A DNA stretch of 15,900 bases. It comes from Gammaproteobacteria bacterium. Its GTDB lineage: Bacteria > Pseudomonadota > Gammaproteobacteria > Steroidobacterales > GCA-2729495. Below the pieces are notes generated by a model. The model saw nothing but the letters and a program-made list of their open reading frames with translations. It was not told where the DNA came from and searched no databases. The position numbers and the translations under genes are program-made. Shown here piece after piece: positions 1 to 5,858 of the stretch. Location: contig JAUIEY010000024.1 of NCBI GenBank assembly GCA_030429685.1, positions 1 to 15,900 on the forward strand, read 5' to 3'. The number at the start of each line of letters is the position of its first letter. Position 1 is the stretch's first letter.

Positions 1-1
1 A

Positions 2-601
2 ATGACTCTGTTTTCAAACCCGACTTGCTTTCAGAGTCACCGTGCCCGTCTGGTAATGGCTGAAAAAAGCATCAGCATCGACATTGTCGATGTTGACGGC
101 GCCAATCTTCCTGAGGATTTGCTGGACCTGAATCCTTATCATAGTGTGCCCACGCTGGTTGACCGGGATCTGGTGCTCTATGACTCGCGGGTCATCATCG
201 AATATCTGGATGAGCGCTTTCCGCATCCGCCGTTGATGCCGGTTGATCCGGTTACGCGGGCGCAGTTTCGTCTGGCGCTGTTCCGGATCGAAAAAGACTG
301 GTATTCGCAGGCCGAGCAAATTGAGAATGCGGCCGACAAGCGCGCCGCAACGCGGGCACGCAAGGTGCTGACCGAAAGCATTCTGGCCAGCGCGCAGGTT
401 TTCACGATCAAGAAGTTCTTTCTCAGCGACGAGTTTTCGCTGGTTGACTGCAGTATCGCGCCGATACTTTGGCGTCTCCCCGTGTATGGCATTGAACTGG
501 ATTCTTCAGCCACAGCGGTGCAGAAGTACATGGAAGAAGTCTTCAGTCGGCCATCGTTCCAGCTCAGTCTGACGGAACTCGAACAGGAAATGCGCCAGTA
601 A
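2..601 (+). CDS. sspA: Stringent starvation protein A (possibly 5'-truncated by the window edge)
   Basis: SspA has a glutathione S-transferase fold but is not an active transferase. It binds RNA polymerase and acts in stationary-phase and acid-stress transcription. The visible 199 residues contain an N-terminal thioredoxin-like half (NPYHSVPTLVD at about 44-54, then SRVIIEYLDERFP) and an all-helical C-terminal half ending EQEMRQ. The PHPPLMP stretch at 74-80 is the surface pocket typical of SspA. LSDEFSLVDC at 141-150 and LWRLP at 156-160 closely match the E. coli protein as I remember it. In E. coli about ten residues precede the Met that aligns with this ATG, and only one base is visible upstream, so the true start may be outside the window. 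The stop is 16 nt before sspB, and the two are normally co-transcribed. Family assignment is secure; only the start is uncertain. Confidence 0.95.
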   Translation: MTLFSNPTCFQSHRARLVMAEKSISIDIVDVDGANLPEDLLDLNPYHSVPTLVDRDLVLYDSRVIIEYLDERFPHPPLMPVDPVTRAQFRLALFRIEKDWYSQAEQIENAADKRAATRARKVLTESILASAQVFTIKKFFLSDEFSLVDCSIAPILWRLPVYGIELDSSATAVQKYMEEVFSRPSFQLSLTELEQEMRQ

Positions 602-617
602 CGGCGGCCACCGGCTC

Positions 618-1052
618 GTGAGTGAGAATTCTACGTCGGCACGCCCGTATTTGCTGCGCGCCTTGCACGAATGGATGAGCGACAACGGCCAGACTCCGCA
701 GGTCATTGTTGACGCCACGGCCGAAGGTGTCAGCGTGCCTGACGAGTTTATAGAAGACGGCCGGATCGTTTTGAATATGTCGTGGTCGGCGACTCGCAAC
801 CTGCAGATGGACAATGACTTTGTCTGCTTTGATGCGCGTTTCTCCGGCAAGCCTTTCGCTGTCAATTTCCCGGTTAGCGCAGTCGAAGGCATCTATGCCC
901 GCGAATCCGGGCAGGGTATGATTTTTCAGGACGAGCCGGGCAGCAAAGAACCTGCGGCAACGGATCCGGCGGACAGCGACAAGCCGCCTGCCGGTGATGA
1001 TCATGACGGACCGCCGACGCGCGGCCGGCCCGGGTTGCGGGTCGTTAAATAG
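618..1052 (+). CDS. sspB: ClpXP protease specificity-enhancing factor SspB
   Basis: SspB is an adaptor that binds ssrA-tagged proteins (and other substrates such as RseA) and delivers them to ClpXP. The 144-residue product has the SspB core near residues 1-110: ARPYLLRALHEWM at the start, the strand DGRIVLNMSW and AVEGIYARESGQGMIF. An acidic, proline-rich linker follows (about 113-134). The conserved ClpX-docking tail RGRPGLRVVK ends the protein and is nearly the E. coli tail. It is somewhat shorter than E. coli SspB (165 aa), mostly in the linker. The start is GTG, with only a weak GGCGG-like sequence ahead of it. I chose it because the residue count before RPYLLRA fits the family and no ATG is available. 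It lies 16 nt after sspA and converges on the next gene with a 10 nt gap. Confidence 0.95.
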   Translation: MSENSTSARPYLLRALHEWMSDNGQTPQVIVDATAEGVSVPDEFIEDGRIVLNMSWSATRNLQMDNDFVCFDARFSGKPFAVNFPVSAVEGIYARESGQGMIFQDEPGSKEPAATDPADSDKPPAGDDHDGPPTRGRPGLRVVK

Positions 1053-1062
1053 GCGGTTGGTT

Positions 1063-1440
1063 TCAGTCTTCGAGTAACCAGCGTTCGGCCTCGTCCAGGT
1101 CTGCGAACGCTCGAAAGTTCATGCCGCGATTGCGTGCCACGGATTCAAAATCCCGGGAGATCTGTAGCTGATCACCGCTGGTCACGCAGGCCATACGGTG
1201 GAAGCGAAACACCAGCATGTCTTCCAGCAGTTTGTCCCCCATGCCCATCAGGTCGAAAATATCAGCGATGGTGTATGTCAGCTGACGTTCATCCAGCAGT
1301 ACACGATGGATATTTTCGCGGTCGCAGATTTCAGCAAGTTCGGCGGCAAAAACCTGCACTTCAGAATTGCCGGACTGAGTAGGTGAATGGGTGACCAGCA
1401 GATAGCGGTCCCGTACTTCTATGGCGGGTGCCAGAGCCAT
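1063..1440 (-). CDS. Small STAS/SpoIIAA-like protein of unknown function
   Basis: The product has 125 residues with no signal peptide or membrane segment, so it is probably cytoplasmic. I do not recognise a named gene. The predicted layout alternates strands and helices: strand at 5-17 (AIEVRDRYLLVTH), helix 25-41, strand 45-50 (HRVLLD), a long helix 57-75 (TIADIFDLMGMGDKLLEDM), strand 81-87 (HRMACVT), helix 95-105, and a terminal FRAFADLDEAERWLLE block. A final F-x-x-x-x-EA-x-x-WL element and a buried central strand resemble SpoIIAA-like/STAS domains, but that is a fold-level inference. The start ATG directly abuts the stop of the upstream SIS gene (zero-base gap) and has no clear ribosome binding site, so translation is probably coupled. 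It is the last gene of the lpoA-yraN-gmhA operon, the place where dolP usually lies. It contains no detectable BON domain. Confidence 0.8.
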   Translation of the reverse strand: MALAPAIEVRDRYLLVTHSPTQSGNSEVQVFAAELAEICDRENIHRVLLDERQLTYTIADIFDLMGMGDKLLEDMLVFRFHRMACVTSGDQLQISRDFESVARNRGMNFRAFADLDEAERWLLED

Positions 1441-2022
1441 TCAGGCAAAGTGTGCGTCCACGACGGCACACAGGGCATGGATAGTGAGCAGATGCACTTC
1501 CTGAATGCGCGCCGTCCGGTCATGCGGAACGCGCAGTTCTATGTCTTTGTCCCGCAGCGCTGCGGCTATCAGCCCGCCATCTCGGCCGGTCATGGCGACT
1601 ACCTGCATGTCGCGCTCGTGCGCACTGCGTATTGCCGCCAATACATTGTCGGAATTGCCCGAGGTCGAGATTGCCAGCAGTAAATCATGGCGGGATCCCA
1701 GCGCACTGACCTGCTTGGCGAAAATCTCGGCAAAGCTGTAATCGTTCGCGATTGCTGTCAGCGTTGAAGTGTCCGTGGTCAGCGCCACAGCCGGCAGCGG
1801 TCGGCGCTCGGTTTCAAAGCGGTTGAGCAGCTCGGCCGAGAAATGCTGCGCATCTGCAGCCGAGCCGCCGTTGCCACAGGCCAGTATCTTGTTGCCGGCT
1901 TCAAGGCGGTCACAAATCAGGGCCGCAGCCCTGGCAATATTTGCCGACATGGCAGCCGCTGCTTGTTGCTTAGCGTCAATGCTGCCGCTGAATTGCTCGG
2001 CAACCAGCTTGTCGATATCCAT
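1441..2022 (-). CDS. gmhA: SIS-domain protein, phosphoheptose isomerase / DiaA family
   Basis: The 193-residue product is a single SIS domain. GmhA converts sedoheptulose 7-phosphate to D-glycero-D-manno-heptose 7-phosphate for the LPS core. The paralogue DiaA instead binds DnaA to promote replication initiation. The phosphosugar-binding signatures are visible: GNGGSAADAQHF at 50-61 and AISTSGNSDNV at 117-127, plus TGRDGG at 145-150. Residues matching the metal/catalytic set of true GmhA are all present: His60, Glu64, Gln174 and His182, with H-x3-E and Q-x7-H spacing. By my recollection E. coli DiaA has lost the Glu and the last His. Gene position (after yraN) is that of diaA, but Pseudomonas has a gmhA-annotated gene here. 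I favour an isomerase; a DnaA-binding role is not excluded. A possible promoter lies in the 49 nt gap upstream, and no clear Shine-Dalgarno is visible. Confidence 0.88.
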   Translation of the reverse strand: MDIDKLVAEQFSGSIDAKQQAAAAMSANIARAAALICDRLEAGNKILACGNGGSAADAQHFSAELLNRFETERRPLPAVALTTDTSTLTAIANDYSFAEIFAKQVSALGSRHDLLLAISTSGNSDNVLAAIRSAHERDMQVVAMTGRDGGLIAAALRDKDIELRVPHDRTARIQEVHLLTIHALCAVVDAHFA

Positions 2023-2029
2023 GCGCGCG

Positions 2030-2059
2030 AATATACACCAACCGTTCGCGCGTTGTTAC
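2030..2059 (-). promoter_or_regulatory. Possible weak promoter for the SIS gene
   Basis: Reading the minus strand, GTAACA (plus-strand 2054-2059) is followed after 18 nt by TATATT (plus-strand 2030-2035). The -10 fits the sigma70 consensus well and the -35 matches at four of six positions. Transcription would begin at or within a few bases of the ATG at 2022, giving a leaderless or nearly leaderless message. That would agree with the lack of a Shine-Dalgarno sequence. This could also be chance in an otherwise polycistronic operon. Confidence 0.3.
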
Positions 2060-2071
2060 CGGCGCGGCGCC

Positions 2072-2443
2072 TCAGGGCGTGGCATCGAAAGCCCGTTTGC
2101 ACCAGCTGGCAGCAGGGCGGTCGAGCGGGCCGTGCAGGGCCAGAACGTCAAAGCGCAATGGCTTGCTGCGCAGCTCTTTGTGGCGCTGCAGGTAGCAATG
2201 TGTGGCGCGCAGAATTTTTTTCTGTTTGGCCGGTGTAACGGATTGCAGGGCACCGCCGTGAGTCTGGCGGGCGCGATAGCGGACCTCGACTATTACCACG
2301 CAGTCGTTGTCGAGCATGATCAGATCCAGCTCGCCGGGTTTGCAACGGAAATTCGCTTCGAGTAATCGCAGGCCGCGCTGCTGCAGCCAATGACAGGCAA
2401 TTCTTTCTGCTGCGGTACCGTGTTGCAGGTGAATTGCGGTCAA
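2072..2443 (-). CDS. yraN: UPF0102 family protein YraN, nuclease-like
   Basis: YraN proteins are small, widely conserved and have a restriction-endonuclease-like fold; their role is not established. The 123-residue product shows the family pattern: an N-terminal helix with G-x2-AE (HGTAAERIACHWLQQRG, about 8-24), LEANFRCKPGELDLIMLD at about 28-45 with the GE-LD pair, and VVIVEVRYRA at about 49-58, which carries the E-x-R variant of the usual E-V-K/R motif. The GELDLI and VEVR acidic residues form the putative nuclease site. The start is an unusual TTG 7 nt after the lpoA stop; no in-frame ATG or GTG is available near it and only a weak GAG lies upstream. It sits between lpoA and the SIS gene as in many gammaproteobacteria. 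The family is confident; the start less so. Confidence 0.92.
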   Translation of the reverse strand: MTAIHLQHGTAAERIACHWLQQRGLRLLEANFRCKPGELDLIMLDNDCVVIVEVRYRARQTHGGALQSVTPAKQKKILRATHCYLQRHKELRSKPLRFDVLALHGPLDRPAASWCKRAFDATP

Positions 2444-2450
2444 GCAGCGC

Positions 2451-4361
2451 TCATTGCTGTGACAGGATGATTTCGGCGTCCTCGGTCAGTCCGCGCTGCA
2501 CATCGGGAAGGGTGCGGGTGCGACCCCGCTCCATGCGCGCCCATTTCAGCTCCCGATGTATGACGCCCGCGGCATCGGCTATTAGCTTGCCCGTCATGCC
2601 GTCCATGATGAGTCCGCGAGCCGCCGAGCGCCCGTGCAGCAGGGCACTGAGGGAATAGCTGTCGTAGCCCATGGCATAGAAGCGCGCCAGTTGTACCGGC
2701 CGATTGCCCCAGTGCCGCTGCAGCGTGGCCTGATGTTCCGCAACGGGCTGGCTGGGTTCAAGCAGCCAGGGAATGTCAGGGAAATACAGCCCATTCAGGT
2801 CGCTGTTGTCGGTCGTGCCGGGCTGAAAAATATCTGAAGTGGCATAGGTGGGTATCTCTCCGGCGTAGTGGAACCGCAGTTGCGGTTTGATCAGCCGCGC
2901 TGCCTTGGCCTTGCTGGCAAGAAATATAAAGTCCACGTCCTGCCGCCGGCGCGGCTCGAATTCGAGTTTTTTGCCCAGATTTGCGGCCAGCCGGTCGCGG
3001 CGCGCATAGCTTTCGTCCAGCAACAGGATGCGCTGGATCGCGGCGGAGTAGTCCGTTGCGGTAGTGACATAGCCGCTGGCTGCCAGCAGTTTGCCGCGCC
3101 GGCCCTGCAATTCCTCGTCGAAAGCGGCCAGTACCCGCCGGCCCCACTCGGAATCCTCCACCAGTGCTACCGCATTGACCAGACCTTCATCGGTGGCGCG
3201 GATGGCCGCTGCACGAGCTTCGTCTTCGGGCGCCAGGGCGAACTGGTAGAGATAGCCTGACTCGCCGGCGCCTTCCGGGGCGGTGTTCAGCGTCAGGGTG
3301 GTCACGTCAGTTACCAGCGGTGCAATAGCAGCAACCTGGTTTTTCAGTAGCGGGCCGATAATAAAACTGGCGCCATCCAGTACGGCACGCTTGTAGGCAT
3401 CGGCAGCACCGTTGTCCAGTGTGTCATAGATTTTTACAGCGGGGCGCCGGGTCTCGTTGCCGAGTTCAAAATGCGCTGTCAGATAGCCATCGCGAATAGC
3501 TTCACCGAAAGCTTTTTGCTTGCCCGACAGTGGCAGCAACAAAGCCACCTGGCGCGGATAACTGGACAACGCCGTGAGTCCCGGCAGTACATCCTCGGTC
3601 AGCAGCCGGCTGGCCGGATGACCGGGGTTACCGTTGCGCCAGTCGTTCAGTGTGGCGTAGAGGTTGTTGAGTGAGCCCCGGTCGCGAAACGCAAGGTGAC
3701 CGACTTGCAGCCAGCCGGTTACCAGTGGATCGCCGTCGCGAGCCACCGGATTAGCGGGAATGCTGGCGCCGGCCTGCTGTAACCCACTCCAGATAAGGCG
3801 GCGGTTTGCTTTGATGGCAGCAGCACCGTCAAGTACCTGTTCGCGCTGCAGCAGGGTGCGCACGGCGGACTCGACGCGGCCAAGTAAAAACAATGCTTCG
3901 GAGCGCAGCAACAGAATGCGGTCGGCAGCACTCTGGCGGTCAGTGCTCGATACGCGGTTGAGCGCTTCCAGGGCAGCCGCCGGCTGGCCGCGCGCCAGCT
4001 GCAGTTCGGCGGTGACTTCGGCCCACACAGCCAGGTTACCGGGCGCGATGTTTTCCCCGGCCTGCTGCAGAATCCGTTCGGTGCCATCCAGATCATTGGC
4101 CAGGTAAAGCTCGCCGGCCGCAAATATCAGGTAACGCTGCCGCTGGTCTCCGGTGCTGGTTACCGCCAGGTCCAGATAAGTGCGGCTGGCAGCCAGATGA
4201 TCGCCCTGGGCCGCAAGCGATCGCGCTGCGGTTGCGCTGCCGTCATCGGCCTGTTGCAGGGGCGCGCAGGCAGCAAGCAGCAGGCAGCCCAGCAACAGTG
4301 CAGCACCATGGCCGCACGGCCGGTTTGCGGGCTGTGATACCGTGCGCTTCTTCTTGAGCAT
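2451..4361 (-). CDS. lpoA: Penicillin-binding protein activator LpoA (outer-membrane lipoprotein)
   Basis: LpoA is an outer-membrane lipoprotein that reaches through the periplasm to stimulate the class A penicillin-binding protein PBP1A. From the Met at 4361 the product is 636 residues, against 678 in E. coli. It begins with a lysine-rich signal peptide (MLKKKR) and a hydrophobic stretch ending in the lipobox LLAAC, with Cys32 as the lipidated residue; Ala at +2 fits outer-membrane sorting. The N-terminal third is an alanine-rich helical TPR-like region. The C-terminal part has a periplasmic-binding-protein fold: VALLLPLSGKQKAFGEAI, IIGPLLKNQV, LAPEDEARAAA, YFPDIPWLL, FYAMGYDSYSL and DGMTGKLIADAAGVIHREL. 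ATG codons at 4382 and 4433 would extend it upstream, but the latter overlaps divergent rsmI and gives an implausibly long signal peptide. It is first in a leftward operon with yraN, the SIS gene and the STAS-like gene. Confidence 0.93.
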   Translation of the reverse strand: MLKKKRTVSQPANRPCGHGAALLLGCLLLAACAPLQQADDGSATAARSLAAQGDHLAASRTYLDLAVTSTGDQRQRYLIFAAGELYLANDLDGTERILQQAGENIAPGNLAVWAEVTAELQLARGQPAAALEALNRVSSTDRQSAADRILLLRSEALFLLGRVESAVRTLLQREQVLDGAAAIKANRRLIWSGLQQAGASIPANPVARDGDPLVTGWLQVGHLAFRDRGSLNNLYATLNDWRNGNPGHPASRLLTEDVLPGLTALSSYPRQVALLLPLSGKQKAFGEAIRDGYLTAHFELGNETRRPAVKIYDTLDNGAADAYKRAVLDGASFIIGPLLKNQVAAIAPLVTDVTTLTLNTAPEGAGESGYLYQFALAPEDEARAAAIRATDEGLVNAVALVEDSEWGRRVLAAFDEELQGRRGKLLAASGYVTTATDYSAAIQRILLLDESYARRDRLAANLGKKLEFEPRRRQDVDFIFLASKAKAARLIKPQLRFHYAGEIPTYATSDIFQPGTTDNSDLNGLYFPDIPWLLEPSQPVAEHQATLQRHWGNRPVQLARFYAMGYDSYSLSALLHGRSAARGLIMDGMTGKLIADAAGVIHRELKWARMERGRTRTLPDVQRGLTEDAEIILSQQ

Positions 4362-4369
4362 GTGATTTT

Positions 4370-5251
4370 GTGAGTCTTGCATTGGATCCGGACGTGATTG
4401 CGAAAAGCGGAACGTTATTTGTCGTCGCCACACCGATTGGCAATCTCGATGATATCAGCGTTCGGGCCCGCGCTGTGCTGGAGTCCGCGGCGCTGGTGGC
4501 TGCTGAGGACACCCGCCGCACCGGCAAGCTGCTGGAACTGCTGGGGATTCGCAACCGGCTGGTGTCATGCCACGAACACAACGAAACGCAGCGCGCCGGC
4601 GAAATTCTGGCAGCTTTGGAACAGGGCGATGATGTTGCGCTGGTGAGCGATGCAGGCACGCCGCTGATCAGTGATCCCGGCTATGCGCTGGTCAGCTCCG
4701 CGGCAGCACGGGGTTTTCGTATCAGCCCGGTGCCGGGCTGCAGCGCTGCATTGGCGGCGCTGTCGGTAGCCGGGTTACCCACCGATGCCGTTTTGTTTGC
4801 AGGGTTTCTGCCGGCTTCCGGCGCACAACGTCGTGCCCGGCTGGAGCAACTCGCAGCGCGCGGAGAAACGCTGGTGTTGTTTGAATCGGTGCATCGGATA
4901 ACCGCCACGCTGGATGATCTGTTGCAACTGTTTGGTGGAGACCGGCCGGCCATGGCGGCGCGCGAACTTACCAAACTGCATGAAAGTATTTATCGCGGCA
5001 GCCTGGCCGAGGTGACGGCGCAGCTAGCCGCCGATCCCGGCGCGGGCAAGGGCGAATACACACTGGTGATCGGTGGCGCCGCAGCCCCGCCGCCGGAACC
5101 GGCGGCGCTTGACCGGACCCTGACCGTGCTGCTCGGCTACCTCGGTGTCCGCCAGGCTGCCGAAGCCGCGGCCAAATTGCTTGGCGTCCGCAAGAACGAA
5201 GCCTATAAACGCGCATTGCAGTTGCGCGAATCTTCAGATCGGGACTATTAG
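4370..5251 (+). CDS. rsmI: 16S rRNA (cytidine(1402)-2'-O)-methyltransferase
   Basis: RsmI uses S-adenosylmethionine to methylate the 2'-hydroxyl of C1402 in the 16S rRNA decoding centre. RsmH, encoded downstream in this window, methylates N4 of the same nucleotide. The 293-residue product shows the tetrapyrrole-methylase fold: LFVVATPIGNLDDISVRA at about 16-33, AAEDTRRTGKLL at 44-55, the CHEHNE patch, ALVSDAGTPLISDPG at 90-104, then PVPGCSAALAALSVAGLP. The cap region FESVHRI and ARELTKLHESIYRGSL is also present, as is a C-terminal helical KNEAYKRALQL. The GTG at 4370 was chosen as the longest start; GTG at 4394 is an alternative and neither has a strong ribosome binding site. It diverges from lpoA with only 8 nt between the two chosen starts. 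Confidence 0.95.
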   Translation: MSLALDPDVIAKSGTLFVVATPIGNLDDISVRARAVLESAALVAAEDTRRTGKLLELLGIRNRLVSCHEHNETQRAGEILAALEQGDDVALVSDAGTPLISDPGYALVSSAAARGFRISPVPGCSAALAALSVAGLPTDAVLFAGFLPASGAQRRARLEQLAARGETLVLFESVHRITATLDDLLQLFGGDRPAMAARELTKLHESIYRGSLAEVTAQLAADPGAGKGEYTLVIGGAAAPPPEPAALDRTLTVLLGYLGVRQAAEAAAKLLGVRKNEAYKRALQLRESSDRDY

Positions 5252-5290
5252 GCGCTGCGCGACCGCCTGCACAGCAACGTGATATCGGGA

Positions 5291-5319
5291 TTGCGCTAAG
5301 TAGCTGATTCAGCTAGAGT
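5291..5319 (+). promoter_or_regulatory. Sigma70-type promoter for rnpB
   Basis: TTGCGC at 5291-5296 and TAGAGT at 5314-5319 are separated by exactly 17 nt. Seven bases after the -10 lies 5326/5327, which is precisely where the first helix of the RNase P RNA begins. The independent agreement between promoter spacing and the RNA 5' end supports the call. Confidence 0.7.
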
Positions 5320-5325
5320 TCGCCG

Positions 5326-5664
5326 CGGAGTCGGCCAGGCAATCGCTCGCGCAAGCGGGAGGAAAGTCCGGGCTCCGGCGGGCAGGGTGCCAGGTAACGC
5401 CTGGGGGGCGCGAGCCCACGGAAAGTGCCACAGAAAATATACCGCCAGCATTGCTGGTAAGGGTGAAATGGTGCGGTAAGAGCGCACCGCGCGGGTGGCA
5501 ACACGCCGCGGCACGGTAAACCCCATCCGGAGCAAGACCAAATAGGGAAGCGTATGCCTCGCCCGCGGGTGCTTCCGGGTAGGTCGCTTGAGGCCGGTGG
5601 CGACACCGGTCCCAGATGAATGATTGCTCTCGACAGAACCCGGCTTATCGGCCGACTCCAACTT
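5326..5664 (+). ncRNA. rnpB: RNase P RNA, catalytic subunit, bacterial type A
   Basis: This RNA cleaves the 5' leader from precursor tRNAs together with the RnpA protein. It is recognised by the conserved core: gaggaaagtccgggct at 5359-5374, cagggtgccaggtaacgcc, ggtaagggtgaaa, ggtgcggtaagagcgcacc, and agaacccggcttatcgg near the 3' end. The terminal P1 helix is a perfect 10 bp pairing of 5327-5336 (GGAGTCGGCC) with 5650-5659, which sets the ends at about 5326 and 5660-5665. Overall layout follows E. coli M1 RNA (type A). The P12 arm is trimmed to a 5 bp stem (CCAGC/GCTGG, around 5442-5454). The P15 stem is GGAAGC (5546-5551) with GCTTCC (5571-5576), and its internal loop reads GTATGC where E. 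coli has GGU. No clear intrinsic terminator follows; the exact 3' end is an estimate. Confidence 0.96.
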
Positions 5665-5766
5665 TCCCTCCTAAGCGACTGAAAAATCAGGTTTGCAGCG
5701 CAGCTGTCGCAGACGCCAATCCCACCGCTAAGTCACTGTCCCACAAGAATTAATCGCATTTTTGTG

Positions 5767-5796
5767 TTGACAGCCTGCGGTCTGACTCCCTATAGT
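5767..5796 (+). promoter_or_regulatory. Sigma70-type promoter of the dcw cluster (Pmra)
   Basis: A perfect TTGACA -35 at 5767-5772 is followed after 18 nt by TATAGT at 5791-5796, giving a start near 5803. It lies immediately upstream of the MraZ repeats and mraZ, the position of the main dcw promoter in enterobacteria. No other convincing promoter was seen in the tightly packed genes downstream within the window, so this probably drives the entire cluster. Confidence 0.8.
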
Positions 5797-5810
5797 GTCG
5801 CGAAGTAGTA

Positions 5811-5840
5811 AAAAAGTGGCAAAAAGTGGGAGGAAATGGG
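5811..5840 (+). promoter_or_regulatory. MraZ operator: three 10-bp direct repeats
   Basis: Three tandem units occur with an exact 10 bp period: AAAAAGTGGC (5811-5820), AAAAAGTGGG (5821-5830) and AGGAAATGGG (5831-5840). Each ends in the TGGN core (TGGC, TGGG, TGGG), and six variable bases separate the cores. MraZ is known to bind direct repeats with a TGGGN core spaced by about five bases upstream of its own gene. The units sit just downstream of the predicted transcription start, suited to autorepression. They also overlap the only good Shine-Dalgarno-like sequence (GGAGG, 5829-5833). Confidence 0.8.
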
Positions 5841-5858
5841 CCCCGTGTCCTGTGCAAC

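Noticed and set aside
1769..2365. A 198-codon plus-strand frame opposite the SIS gene and yraN
   Set aside because: Both minus-strand genes there have clear family motifs; the plus frame is Ala/Ser-rich without a domain.
5296..5661. Minus-strand frames of 97 and 121 codons over the RNase P RNA
   Set aside because: The region is explained by the conserved rnpB structure; antisense frames over structured RNA genes are common false calls.
5665..5766. Search for an rnpB terminator and other elements between rnpB and Pmra
   Set aside because: Only a 4 bp CTGA/TCAG hairpin around 5680-5691 and an isolated T run near 5759-5763 are present; neither makes a credible intrinsic terminator.
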